DNA from: Syntrophaceae bacterium
Lineage (GTDB): Bacteria > Desulfobacterota > Syntrophorhabdia > Syntrophorhabdales > WCHB1-27
Assembly (NCBI GenBank): GCA_003165115.1
Contig: PLSJ01000374.1
Location: forward strand, 1-8,503
Length of the DNA stretch: 8,503 nucleotides
Reading direction: 5' to 3'
Part shown: piece by piece, positions 1-6,873 of the stretch
Layout of the letters: each line of letters begins with the position of its first letter
Position numbering within the stretch: position 1 is the first letter of the stretch
Notes under the pieces: model-generated
What the model was told of the DNA's origin: nothing
The model's input: only the letters and a program-made list of their open reading frames with translations
Database searches by the model: none
Program-made: the position numbers and the translations under genes

Positions 1-194
1 CACTTCAGTCCCGTGGAGAAACCCGCCCCGCCCCGGCCCCTCAAACGGGCCGCCGACACCATTTCCTGGACCTCTTTCGGCGTCATGGAGCGGAGCGCCG
101 TCATCAGGGCCCCGTACCCGCCCGTCTCCTCATACTCCTTGAGTGTCAGGGGTTTTCCATCGCTTCTCATGGTCCCCGTCAGCGGCTTCTCCAC
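1..194 (-). CDS. nuoF: NADH-quinone oxidoreductase subunit F, N-terminal part (truncated by window edge)
   Basis: NuoF carries the NADH-binding site, FMN and a [4Fe-4S] cluster of complex I and takes electrons from NADH. Only the first 64 codons are present; the gene runs off the left edge, so this is a partial gene and not a broken one. The reading runs from a GTG at 194. It includes KPLTLKEYEETGGYGAL (residues 14-30) and the glycine-rich RGRGGAGFSTGLK segment (52-64), the hallmark start of the NuoF flavin/NADH domain; I recall Pro as more usual at the Ser position. I chose the GTG because an AGAGGGG Shine-Dalgarno lies about 7 nt upstream; the in-frame ATG at 170 has a weaker site. It begins 13 nt after the nuoE stop, so it is in the same operon. 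The C-terminal cluster cysteines cannot be checked here. Confidence 0.93.
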   Translation of the reverse strand, partial: MEKPLTGTMRSDGKPLTLKEYEETGGYGALMTALRSMTPKEVQEMVSAARLRGRGGAGFSTGLK

Positions 195-207
195 CGGGAT
201 TCCCCTC

Positions 208-672
208 TCACGTGTACTTCTCCAATATCGTCTCTATCGTCTCGGCCGAGACCCCACCGTACACATCATTGTCTATCTTCAGGGCGGGCGCGCGGTCGCA
301 TTCGCCCAGGCACGCGACGGGCAGGAGCGTGAAGCGGCCGTCCTTTGTGGTGCCCCCCCAGGACACGTCGAGCCAGTGCGTCAAAGCCTCTATGACCGCA
401 TCAAGTCCCATGACCCAGCATGCCAGGCCGTCGCACACAAAGATCACGTGGCGTCCCACGGGTTTGCGGAAGATGAAGGGATAAAAGGTCGCGATCTCGT
501 CAAGCTCGTGTACCGTCATGCCGAGCATGGGCGCGAGGTCGACGATGTGCTCGTCCGCGACCCATCCCCGGTGCTCCTGGACCACCCTCAGCGCCTCGAC
601 GCAACCCGCCCGCCTTGAAGGATAGTTCCGAAGCTCCTCTTCGATCTTGTCCCTCTCTTCGTCAGTTAGCAA
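208..672 (-). CDS. nuoE: NADH-quinone oxidoreductase subunit E (24 kDa, [2Fe-2S])
   Basis: NuoE is the thioredoxin-fold [2Fe-2S] subunit (cluster N1a) that sits beside NuoF in the NADH-oxidising tip of complex I on the cytoplasmic side. At 154 residues it is of normal size. All four cluster ligands are visible: C80-x4-C85 in VCDGLACW and C121-x3-C125 in ACLGECDRAP. The N-terminal helical region contains the usual YPSRRAGCVEAL and HELDEIATFYPFI stretches. The start is a TTG at 672; no in-frame ATG occurs until well inside the protein, and a GCGGGG stretch 6 nt upstream can serve as a modest ribosome site. It lies 24 nt after the nuoCD stop and 13 nt before nuoF, so it is co-transcribed. The rare start and middling Shine-Dalgarno could lower its initiation rate or imply coupling to nuoCD; that is inference. 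Identity is firm. Confidence 0.95.
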   Translation of the reverse strand: MLTDEERDKIEEELRNYPSRRAGCVEALRVVQEHRGWVADEHIVDLAPMLGMTVHELDEIATFYPFIFRKPVGRHVIFVCDGLACWVMGLDAVIEALTHWLDVSWGGTTKDGRFTLLPVACLGECDRAPALKIDNDVYGGVSAETIETILEKYT

Positions 673-696
673 TGGTGTCCCCGCTGCGCCTCCCCT

Positions 697-2448
697 TCAT
701 CTATCGCAGTCTCCCATCACGAAGTCCAGGCTCCCCAGTATGGCGACCAGGTCGGGCACCATGAGGCCCCTGCAAAGGAGCGGTACGGTCTGTAAGTGCG
801 CAAACGACGGCGTCCTGATGCGTGTTCTGTAGGAGACGGTATTCCCGTCGCTCACCAGATAATAGGTGCTGTTGCCCTTTGCCGCCTCTATTCCCACGCC
901 CGCCTCGCCCGCCGGGACGACGGGACCCCAGCTCACACCGAGGAAATGGGTGATCAGCGTCTCTATGTCGGCCATGGTCCGTTCCTTGCGCGGCGGTGTA
1001 GCCAGCGTTTTCTCCGACTTGTAGGGACCATCCGGCATCTGCTTCAGGCATTGCTCGATGATCCTGAGGCTCTGCCGCATCTCCTCCACCCGGACCATCG
1101 CGCGGTCGTAGCAGTCGCCGTGGTCGCCCGTGGGGACGTCGAACGTAAACCGGTCGTAACCGGAATAGGGCCTCTTTTTGCGGAAATCCCATTCCATACC
1201 GCACGCGCGCAGGTTCGGCCCCGTCCAGCCCCACTCGATAGCGTCGTTAATGCTGAAGGCCCCGACGCCTTTTGTCCGCCCTTTCAGGATGCGGTTGCCC
1301 ATGACGATCGTGTCATATTCTTTGAGCCTCCGGGGCATGTAAGCCAGGAAGTCGCGCACCATGTCGTCCCACCCCTTCGGCAGGTCGGCGGCTACCCCCC
1401 CGATGCGAAACCATATGGGGTGCATGCGGAAGCCGCTGATGGCCTCGATGATCCCGAAGATCACTTCCCTGTCGTAAAAGGTATAGAACACCGGGGAAAG
1501 CGAGCCAAGGTCCTGGGCGAACGTCCCGTACCAGACGAGGTGGCTCGCGATGCGGAAAAGCTCCGACATCATCACCCGGATCACCTGCGCCTTCTCGGGG
1601 ACATCGATATCCGCGAGACGTTCCACGGCCATGACATAGGGCAGCTCGTTGATGACGCCCGCCAGGTAGTCGACCCGGTCCGTGTAGGGTATGAAGGTGT
1701 GCCAGGACTGGCGCTCTCCCATCTTTTCCACGCCCCGGTGGTGGTACCCGATGTCGGGCACCACGTCGAGGATCTCTTCGCCGTCCATCTCCAGCTTCAG
1801 CCGGAATATGCCGTGTGTGCCGGGGTGGTGAGGCCCGAGGTTGAGGAACATGAAATCGGTATCGGGTCCGTGCGGCGGCGCGCCGAATTCCTGGGGCCTG
1901 ATGGCAAGGGCCTCCTGGTCCGTCTCCTGCTGCGATGCGTCTAATTGGAAGACCCCCGCCTCCGTCGCCCTCGCGGGGTAGTCTTTCCGAAGGGGGTGGC
2001 CCTTCCAGAGGGGCGGCAGAAGGATGCGCCTCAGGTCCGGATGTCCGTCAAAGGTGATGCCGAACATGTCCCATACTTCACGCTCGTACCAATTGGCCGA
2101 AGGCCATAAGCCGACGATGCTCGGCAGGGAGAGGCGTTCCTCGGATAAGGGCGCCTTTACCCGGACGTCCGCGTTGCGACCGTAAGAAAGGAGATGGTAG
2201 ACCACCGTGAATGCGCTTTCGGGCTGGCCCGGCCGGTGGACCCTGACCCGCTCGTCAATGGCGGTCAGGTCGTAGAGCATGCGAAAAGGCTCGGCCACGT
2301 CGTTCTTCAGGCAGGCGAGCACGCGCGGCAGCAGGTCGGCCGATACCCAAACCGTGGGCACCCGATCGCGCGTCGCCTGCTCGATTATCGACCCCATCCC
2401 GAAGCGGTCTTTCAGCTCTTCGATCACGGGTTGCCGCTCGTCTCCCAT
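697..2448 (-). CDS. nuoCD: NADH-quinone oxidoreductase fused subunit C/D
   Basis: This 583-residue protein joins the 30 kDa (NuoC) and 49 kDa (NuoD) subunits of complex I, which lie in the connecting module next to cluster N2 and shape the quinone site. The NuoC part is about residues 1-165 and includes the signature [26 protein letters not shown] (118-143, two stretches read together) and the HPLRKDYP end (151-158). A linker of about 30 residues, rich in Gln, Glu and Pro, leads to NuoD. NuoD starts around residue 196, with [12 protein letters not shown] (202-213, quinone-site histidine loop), [11 protein letters not shown] (235-245) and YTDRVDYL (255-262). The C-terminus, DFVMGDCDR, is the normal NuoD end. 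The length matches the fused form known from E. coli (about 600). The reading frame is continuous across the junction. A strong GGAAGGA site precedes the ATG, 22 nt after the nuoB stop. Confidence 0.96.
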   Translation of the reverse strand: MGDERQPVIEELKDRFGMGSIIEQATRDRVPTVWVSADLLPRVLACLKNDVAEPFRMLYDLTAIDERVRVHRPGQPESAFTVVYHLLSYGRNADVRVKAPLSEERLSLPSIVGLWPSANWYEREVWDMFGITFDGHPDLRRILLPPLWKGHPLRKDYPARATEAGVFQLDASQQETDQEALAIRPQEFGAPPHGPDTDFMFLNLGPHHPGTHGIFRLKLEMDGEEILDVVPDIGYHHRGVEKMGERQSWHTFIPYTDRVDYLAGVINELPYVMAVERLADIDVPEKAQVIRVMMSELFRIASHLVWYGTFAQDLGSLSPVFYTFYDREVIFGIIEAISGFRMHPIWFRIGGVAADLPKGWDDMVRDFLAYMPRRLKEYDTIVMGNRILKGRTKGVGAFSINDAIEWGWTGPNLRACGMEWDFRKKRPYSGYDRFTFDVPTGDHGDCYDRAMVRVEEMRQSLRIIEQCLKQMPDGPYKSEKTLATPPRKERTMADIETLITHFLGVSWGPVVPAGEAGVGIEAAKGNSTYYLVSDGNTVSYRTRIRTPSFAHLQTVPLLCRGLMVPDLVAILGSLDFVMGDCDR

Positions 2449-2470
2449 TAGCTTCCTTCCGACCTCCCGG

Positions 2471-3073
2471 TCATATCCCGTCAGGGGGGTCGAGCAGCGT
2501 CGCCTGCCTGCGGGCCGCCCGTCGGACGTCCCTCATGGGCGTCATCTCCGGACGTCGGACGCCTTGCGGACCCGCCACCCAACTGAGGGGCCGCTTTTCC
2601 CCCGGAATCACCTTCTGGAGCATCATGAGCCCTTCGAGCAGCGCCTCGGGGCGGGGCGGGCAGCCGGGCACGTACACGTCCACGGGAAGGAAGGTGTCGA
2701 CGCCCTGCACCACGCTGTAGATGTCGTACATGCCTCCCGAATTTGCGCACGAGCCCATCGATATGACCCACCGGGGCTCCATCATCTGCTCGTAAAGCTG
2801 CTTCATCACCGGGGCCACCTTGATGAAGACCGTCCCGGCGACGATAAGCAGATCGGCTTCACGCGGGCTCCCCCTGAGCACTTCCGCGCCAAACCGGGCA
2901 ATGTCATATTTAGGCGTCACGCTCGCGGCCATCTCGATGTAGCAGCACGACGTGCCGAAGTTGAGGGGCCATAAGGAATTCTTTCTGCCCCATGCAACGA
3001 GATCGGAAAGCCGCGACAGGATGACGCCGGGCACCCCCGACCCCGCGCCGTTCCCGCCACGCATACCCGTCAT
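2471..3073 (-). CDS. nuoB: NADH-quinone oxidoreductase subunit B (N2 cluster subunit)
   Basis: NuoB holds the terminal [4Fe-4S] cluster N2, which passes electrons to quinone at the interface with NuoD. The 200-residue product has the expected ligands: adjacent C43-C44 in [11 protein letters not shown]109 in [12 protein letters not shown], and C138 in [11 protein letters not shown]. The core is followed by a basic tail from about residue 170 with [15 protein letters not shown]. As I recall, a similar Arg-rich tail occurs in some deltaproteobacterial NuoB proteins. The more widespread version of the cluster motif is FGLACC, so FGTSCC marks a subtype, though no ligand is lost. The ATG overlaps the nuoA stop in an ATGA arrangement, indicating translational coupling. 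The family assignment is secure; the subtype remark is from memory. Confidence 0.96.
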   Translation of the reverse strand: MTGMRGGNGAGSGVPGVILSRLSDLVAWGRKNSLWPLNFGTSCCYIEMAASVTPKYDIARFGAEVLRGSPREADLLIVAGTVFIKVAPVMKQLYEQMMEPRWVISMGSCANSGGMYDIYSVVQGVDTFLPVDVYVPGCPPRPEALLEGLMMLQKVIPGEKRPLSWVAGPQGVRRPEMTPMRDVRRAARRQATLLDPPDGI

Positions 3074-3477
3074 ATCTTTTGGCTCCCTCTTTCAGTTTTC
3101 GAGAATACCGCCCAGTCGAGCGCGCCCATGCGCCACAGGTAGGCCAGCGCCGCGAGGAGCGTGCCGGTGAAGACCGACATGGCCGCGAATCCCCGCCATC
3201 CCGCGCATCCGAGCACGACGGCCCAGGCATAGACGAATACGCTCTCCACGTCGAAGATCACAAAGAACATGGCGATGAGATAGTACTTTACGTCAAAATG
3301 TATCCATGCCGACCCCGTGGGCCTGATGCCCGACTCGTAAGGCTGCGCCGTCCCCCGGTCCATATGGCGCGGGCCGAGCAGGTGCGACAAAAGGAGCATG
3401 AGGCCGGCGAGGCAAAGGACGGCCCCGAAATATACGGCGAGCGGCCAAAGCTTCGTCTGTTCCGCGTAAATTTCCAC
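3070..3477 (-). CDS. nuoA: NADH-quinone oxidoreductase subunit A (membrane)
   Basis: NuoA is a small three-helix membrane subunit of complex I at the junction between the quinone-binding connecting module and the proton-pumping arm. The 135-residue product shows membrane segments at about 11-34, 64-90 and 96-116. Between the first two is the conserved loop [21 protein letters not shown] (46-66, discussed as PYESG and FDVKYY). FDVESVF (75-81) supplies the conserved acidic pair D76/E78 in the second helix. The start is a GTG at 3477, with an AAGGG ribosome site about 5 nt upstream. It is the first gene of the operon and overlaps nuoB by 4 nt. A promoter and a tandem repeat lie immediately upstream. 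Confidence 0.95.
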   Translation of the reverse strand: MEIYAEQTKLWPLAVYFGAVLCLAGLMLLLSHLLGPRHMDRGTAQPYESGIRPTGSAWIHFDVKYYLIAMFFVIFDVESVFVYAWAVVLGCAGWRGFAAMSVFTGTLLAALAYLWRMGALDWAVFSKTERGSQKI

Positions 3478-3486
3478 TATGTCCCT

Positions 3487-3520
3487 TGTCTGCGGGGCCT
3501 TTTATGTCTGCGCGGCCTTT
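3487..3520 (-). repeat. Tandem 16-nt repeat in the nuo leader
   Basis: Two 16-nt units, 3487-3502 (TGTCTGCGGGGCCTTT on the plus strand) and 3505-3520 (TGTCTGCGCGGCCTTT), differ at one base and repeat with an 18-bp period. They fill almost the whole predicted 5' leader between the nuo promoter start site and the nuoA Shine-Dalgarno, which follows directly after the proximal unit. A protein-binding site pair or a recent small duplication are both possible. No function can be assigned. Confidence 0.6.
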
Positions 3521-3524
3521 GGTA

Positions 3525-3553
3525 AATATCGTTCCCCACCCCCGGTTTGTCAA
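3525..3553 (-). promoter_or_regulatory. Sigma70-like promoter of the nuo operon
   Basis: On the minus strand a perfect -35 hexamer TTGACA (3548-3553) is followed after exactly 17 nt by GATATT (3525-3530), which matches the -10 consensus at four of six positions. Transcription would start near 3517-3519 and leave a leader of about 40 nt before the nuoA GTG at 3477. No other comparable pair was seen in this intergenic stretch for the minus strand. The elements are read directly from the sequence; their activity is inferred. Confidence 0.65.
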
Positions 3554-3599
3554 TGAAATGAGGGAATGAGCGCGACCCGGCGAAAGGAATCGGTCCCGG

Positions 3600-3637
3600 G
3601 GAAGGAAGCGGCCACGCAGGCGGGTATCGGTCCTTCC
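3600..3637. repeat. Short inverted repeat upstream of the Pho-box array
   Basis: GGAAGGA (3600-3606) and TCCTTCC (3631-3637) form a perfect 7-bp inverted pair with a 24-base loop. The right arm ends 7 bp before the first Pho-box hexamer. The octamer ATCGGTCC also occurs twice nearby (3589-3596 and 3626-3633). These could be a regulator site or chance in purine-rich DNA; support is weak. Confidence 0.25.
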
Positions 3638-3643
3638 ATAAAC

Positions 3644-3704
3644 GTCACAGAGATTTAACACTTCCTTAATACGCGCGTAACAATCAATTGGTAACTTACT
3701 CACA
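3644..3704 (+). promoter_or_regulatory. Pho-box-like array (predicted PhoB binding region) upstream of pstS
   Basis: Six hexamers follow each other with starts spaced exactly 11 bp apart: GTCACA 3644, TTAACA 3655, TTAATA 3666, GTAACA 3677, TTGGTA 3688 and CTCACA 3699. Five fit a loose (G/T/C)T(A/C)A(C/T)A pattern; the fifth unit is degenerate. PhoB binds head-to-tail 11-bp direct repeat units (consensus CTGTCAT plus a 4-bp A/T-rich spacer in E. coli), and tandem boxes occur before strongly induced pst promoters. The periodicity and position are seen directly; PhoB as the binder is inferred from the family and the downstream operon. Confidence 0.65.
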
Positions 3705-3713
3705 TACCGGGCT

Positions 3714-3719
3714 TATCTT
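3714..3719 (+). promoter_or_regulatory. Probable -10 element of the pst promoter
   Basis: TATCTT matches the -10 consensus at four of six positions and begins 10 nt after the last Pho-box hexamer, the spacing expected where PhoB replaces a -35 element. No good -35 is present at the right distance (GTAACT at 3691-3696 is the only 17-nt candidate), which suits an activator-dependent promoter. The predicted leader to pstS is about 105 nt. I see no strong hairpin or riboswitch in it. Confidence 0.4.
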
Positions 3720-3832
3720 TTCTCCATATGAAGCCGGCGCCCATCGACAGCGCACTACCGCGGAGGCGCGGGTGAGCCGCGAGCACTCTGTTACGGCGCA
3801 GGACCATGGGGGGTGACGAAAGGAGCATTGTC

Positions 3833-4855
3833 ATGAAAATGTGTCGTTGGACCGCGCTTGTCCTCATCGCTCTTGCCGCAATCTGTTTCGGCACGCTCAC
3901 GCAGGCTGCCGACTTCGTAAAGCTCCAGGGCGCGGGGGCCAGTTTCCCCGCCCCCCTCTATCTCAAATGGTTCAAGGGATACAGTGGCTCCCATAAGGAC
4001 GTGCAGATCAATTACCAGTCGGTCGGGTCGGGAAGCGGCGTCAAGAGCTTCATGGACAAGACGGTCGACTTCGGGGCGAGCGATGCCGCCATGACGCCCG
4101 AAGAGATGGCGAAGGTCGACGCGGGCGTCCTCTGCCTGCCGATGACAGCGGGCAGCATCGTCCTCGCCTATAACGTCCAGGGCGTGCCCGAGCTCCGGCT
4201 GTCCCGGAAGGCATATGCCGGCATCTTTCTGGGCACGGTCAAAAAGTGGAACGATCCTCTCATCGCCCAGGCCAACCCCGGCGCAAAGCTGCCGGATGCA
4301 CCCATCAGCGTCGTGGTGCGGGCCGACTCGAGCGGCACGACCTTTGTCTTTACCAAGCACCTGAGCACTATCAGCCCGGAGTTCGCCAAGAGCCCGGGCA
4401 CCAACAAGATGCCCAACTGGCCCGTGGGGACCCGTTCCAAAGGCAACGAAGGCGTCACGGCCGCCATAAAGACGACACCGAATTCCGTCGGCTACGTGGA
4501 GTACGGTTACGCAAAGAGCCAGAAGCTCACCTTCGCCGCATTGGAGAACAAGTCCGGCGCCTACGTCACGGCAACGACGAAATCTGGCCAGGCGGCGCTC
4601 GCTTCCGCTGCCATGCCGGCCGACCTGATCGTCTGGGCCTCCGATCCGACGGGTAAGGATGCCTACCCCATCGTCACCTACACGTGGCTGCTGCTCTACA
4701 AACAATATCCGGACAAGAAAAAGGGCGCCGTCCTTAAGGACCTCCTGGCGTACTGCCTCAGGGACGGCCAGAAGGACGCGGATCCCCTTGGCTACATTCC
4801 CCTGCCGCCCGCGGTGACCGACAAGGTGATCAATGTGCTTCAGACGGTCAAATAA
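3833..4855 (+). CDS. pstS: Phosphate ABC transporter, periplasmic phosphate-binding protein
   Basis: PstS captures inorganic phosphate in the periplasm and delivers it to PstC/PstA. The 340-residue product opens with a signal peptide (MKMCRW, then a hydrophobic core at 7-20) and likely cleavage after TLTQA near residue 25. Phosphate-contact motifs follow in order: GAGASFPAPLY (33-43), GSGSG (65-69), DFGASDAAM (79-87) and VRADSSGTTFVF (162-173). The C-terminal lobe has PNSVGYVEYGYA and the final DPLGYIPLP stretch. I chose the ATG at 3833 because an AAGGAG site lies 7 nt upstream and it gives a classic basic n-region; the in-frame ATG at 3806 would prepend nine residues, including acidic ones. 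A Cys in the hydrophobic core (AAIC) does not make a convincing lipobox. It is first in the operon, behind Pho-box-like repeats, so phosphate starvation induction is expected. Confidence 0.95.
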   Translation: MKMCRWTALVLIALAAICFGTLTQAADFVKLQGAGASFPAPLYLKWFKGYSGSHKDVQINYQSVGSGSGVKSFMDKTVDFGASDAAMTPEEMAKVDAGVLCLPMTAGSIVLAYNVQGVPELRLSRKAYAGIFLGTVKKWNDPLIAQANPGAKLPDAPISVVVRADSSGTTFVFTKHLSTISPEFAKSPGTNKMPNWPVGTRSKGNEGVTAAIKTTPNSVGYVEYGYAKSQKLTFAALENKSGAYVTATTKSGQAALASAAMPADLIVWASDPTGKDAYPIVTYTWLLLYKQYPDKKKGAVLKDLLAYCLRDGQKDADPLGYIPLPPAVTDKVINVLQTVK

Positions 4856-4873
4856 TCCCTTGGGGTCAAGCAG

Positions 4874-5902
4874 GTGACCGATCCATCAGGCGGCACGCAG
4901 ATATCGCAGCCTCCCACACGCTTCCAGCAGGTCGTCGATGTCGTGTTTCGCCGGCTCTGCCACGGGTTCGCCTGGCTCTCCGTCCTGCTGGTAGCCTTTA
5001 TCGTGCTCAAGATCGCCACGGCGGCGGCACCCGCACTGCGCCAGCAAGGGTTGGGCTTCCTCACCGGTACTACCTGGGACCCCAACACGGGCCAGTTCGG
5101 CATCCTCCCCGAGATATGGGGCACCGTCTTCACCTCCTGCCTGGCGCTCATGATCGGTACGGCCTTCGGCGTCGCGGCGGCCATTTTCCTGAGCGAAGGC
5201 TTTCTCGCCCAGTTCGTCTTCCGGACCCTGAAAGTGGCCGGCCTCGAGTTCCATCCTTTTTTCGGCAAACTACCCGATCAGGTCCAGGCGTTTCTCAAGA
5301 ACCTGATCGAGCTTCTGGCGGCGATACCGAGTGTCGTCTATGGTCTTTGGGGACTCTTCGTCATCATCCCCCTCATCCGCCCGATGTGCAACTGGCTCAA
5401 CCTGAAGCTGGGATGGGTCCCCTTTTTCGGGACCACCCTGACCGGGCCCGGTGTGCTGCCCGCCGTCATCGTGCTCTCCATCATGATCCTGCCGACCATC
5501 ACGGCCATCAGCCGCGACGCCCTCGTATCGGTCCCGGCCAAGCTGAGGATGGCCGCATACGGCATGGGGGCGACCCGGTGGGAGACGATACTGGCGGTCA
5601 TCCTCCCGACCGCGGCCAGGGGCATCGTGGGGGCGGTGATCCTCGCGTTCGGCCGCGCCCTCGGCGAGACCATGGCGCTGGCCATGCTCGTGGGAAACGC
5701 GAACCGCATCAGCCTCTCGCTGTTTTCGCCCGCAAATTCCCTTGCGGCCCTGCTGGCAAATAACTTCCCGGAGGCGGCCAAGAAAGACGTGGCGGTGCTC
5801 ATGTACGCGGCGCTGGTCTTGCTTGCGATCACGCTCTTTGTGAACATCATCGGCTCGGTCATACTGGAGCGCGCGTCGTCCGGCCTGGAAGGAAGAAGGT
5901 AA
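4874..5902 (+). CDS. pstC: Phosphate ABC transporter permease PstC
   Basis: PstC is one of two inner-membrane permeases forming the phosphate channel of PstSCAB. The 342-residue protein has a cytoplasmic N-terminus of about 30 residues, a first membrane helix at about 31-53, and the permease core from about residue 78. Conserved stretches include IELLAAIPSVVYGLWGLF (145-162) and the cytoplasmic coupling loop AAYGMGATRWETILAVILP (227-245), followed by GRALGETMA (260-268). Between FLSE (105-108) and IELLAA there are 36 residues, against about 13 in E. coli PstC as I recall it, so there is an insert of roughly 23 residues. The coupling-loop glutamate (EAA motif) appears as Met226. The start is a GTG 18 nt after the pstS stop, with only a weak ribosome site; no terminator lies in the gap. 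Confidence 0.95.
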   Translation: MTDPSGGTQISQPPTRFQQVVDVVFRRLCHGFAWLSVLLVAFIVLKIATAAAPALRQQGLGFLTGTTWDPNTGQFGILPEIWGTVFTSCLALMIGTAFGVAAAIFLSEGFLAQFVFRTLKVAGLEFHPFFGKLPDQVQAFLKNLIELLAAIPSVVYGLWGLFVIIPLIRPMCNWLNLKLGWVPFFGTTLTGPGVLPAVIVLSIMILPTITAISRDALVSVPAKLRMAAYGMGATRWETILAVILPTAARGIVGAVILAFGRALGETMALAMLVGNANRISLSLFSPANSLAALLANNFPEAAKKDVAVLMYAALVLLAITLFVNIIGSVILERASSGLEGRR

Positions 5903-5908
5903 GATAGA

Positions 5909-6859
5909 ATGAACGATATGACGATAAACCAACACAGTGTGCAGGCGCCGTCGGCGGGGGACATCAACCCCTTCGCCGGCGTCGATTTCTCCGAGCTTGA
6001 AAAATCCCTGCGGCGGCCCCGGACGCTGATCGATCTCCTCATGAGCGGTCTTGTCGCGGCCATGACGCTCCTGGCCCTGATCCCGCTGTTCTCCGTCGTG
6101 TGGATGCTTGTCTGGCATGGAGGACAGCGCCTGACGCTCAGCATCTTCACGCAACTACCGCCTGCGCCCCTGGAAGAGGGCGGAGGGTTCGGCAACGCGA
6201 TCCTGGGCACCCTGGTCATGGTTGCCCTGGCTGCGCTGATCAGCATCCCTTTCGGTATCCTGAGCGCCGTATTCCTCGCCGAGACGGGTCCGCAAAGCCG
6301 CCTCGCCAGCGCGGTCAGGTTCGCGGCAAAGGTACTGACCGGCTTCCCGTCGATCCTGGCGGGCGTTTTTGCCTACGGGACGCTCGTCCTCCTCATGGGA
6401 GGCTATTCGGCCATCGCAGGGGCGGTCGCCCTTTTTATCCTGATGCTTCCCACGATCGTCCTGACGGCGGAGGATGCCATCCGCATGGTGCCCGCCAAGA
6501 TGCGGGAAGCGGCGATCGGCATGGGCGCCACCACGACGCAGACAGTCTGGATGGTGCTCCTCCCCACGGCCCTGCCCGGCATCCTTACCGGCGTCATGCT
6601 CGCCGTCGCCAGGGCAGCCGGCGAGACGGCACCCCTTCTCTTCACCGCCCTCTTTAGCAACTACTGGCTTTTTGGGGGAGGACAGGTCGACCTCGAACAG
6701 CCCACGGCGTCCCTTGCCGTCCTCATCTACAATTTTGCTGGCATGCCCTTCGAGAACCAGGTCAGCCTGGCGTGGGTTGCCGCCCTTGTACTCGTCTCGC
6801 TGGTGCTCGTGACGAACCTCATCGGGCAGGCATTCTCACGCCGCCAAATTCATGAATAG
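5909..6859 (+). CDS. pstA: Phosphate ABC transporter permease PstA
   Basis: PstA pairs with PstC in the membrane channel of the phosphate importer. It has 316 residues, with a cytoplasmic N-terminal stretch of about 40 and a first membrane helix at about 41-68. The permease core contains [18 protein letters not shown] (95-112), [14 protein letters not shown] (144-157) and the coupling loop with an intact EAA motif, [21 protein letters not shown] (199-219, Glu200), then [12 protein letters not shown] (234-245). This loop should dock on PstB. The start ATG follows a GAAGG site that overlaps the end of pstC, 6 nt after its stop. The N-terminal extension before the first helix is somewhat long for the family, as I recall, but has no recognisable domain. 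Confidence 0.95.
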   Translation: MNDMTINQHSVQAPSAGDINPFAGVDFSELEKSLRRPRTLIDLLMSGLVAAMTLLALIPLFSVVWMLVWHGGQRLTLSIFTQLPPAPLEEGGGFGNAILGTLVMVALAALISIPFGILSAVFLAETGPQSRLASAVRFAAKVLTGFPSILAGVFAYGTLVLLMGGYSAIAGAVALFILMLPTIVLTAEDAIRMVPAKMREAAIGMGATTTQTVWMVLLPTALPGILTGVMLAVARAAGETAPLLFTALFSNYWLFGGGQVDLEQPTASLAVLIYNFAGMPFENQVSLAWVAALVLVSLVLVTNLIGQAFSRRQIHE

Positions 6860-6873
6860 GAGTCGCAACGGCC

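Noticed and set aside
168..170. In-frame ATG as the nuoF start
   Set aside because: The GTG at 194 has a better Shine-Dalgarno and sits at typical operon spacing after nuoE.
796..1944. Long plus-strand open frame opposite nuoCD
   Set aside because: It is antisense to a firmly identified gene, is rich in His/Arg/Val as expected from a GC-rich shadow frame, and shows no recognisable domain or ribosome site.
1930..1990. nuoC/nuoD fusion as a sequencing or assembly error
   Set aside because: The frame is continuous through a linker of reasonable length, both halves are complete, and fused NuoCD is an established form.
3806..3832. Upstream ATG as the pstS start
   Set aside because: It would add nine residues, including acidic ones, ahead of the signal peptide, and has a poorly spaced ribosome site; the ATG at 3833 has AAGGAG at good distance.
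3872..3900. Lipobox in PstS (Cys within AAIC)
   Set aside because: Ile before Cys is atypical for a lipobox and the hydrophobic core continues past the Cys; a signal peptidase I site after TQA fits better.
3791..4705. Long minus-strand open frame opposite pstS
   Set aside because: It covers the pstS promoter side and coding region in antisense, has no domain, and is explained by the high GC of the real gene.
5270..6246. Overlapping minus-strand open frames opposite pstC/pstA
   Set aside because: Both span the pstC-pstA boundary in antisense with low-complexity Arg/His/Asp composition; they are shadows of the two permease genes.
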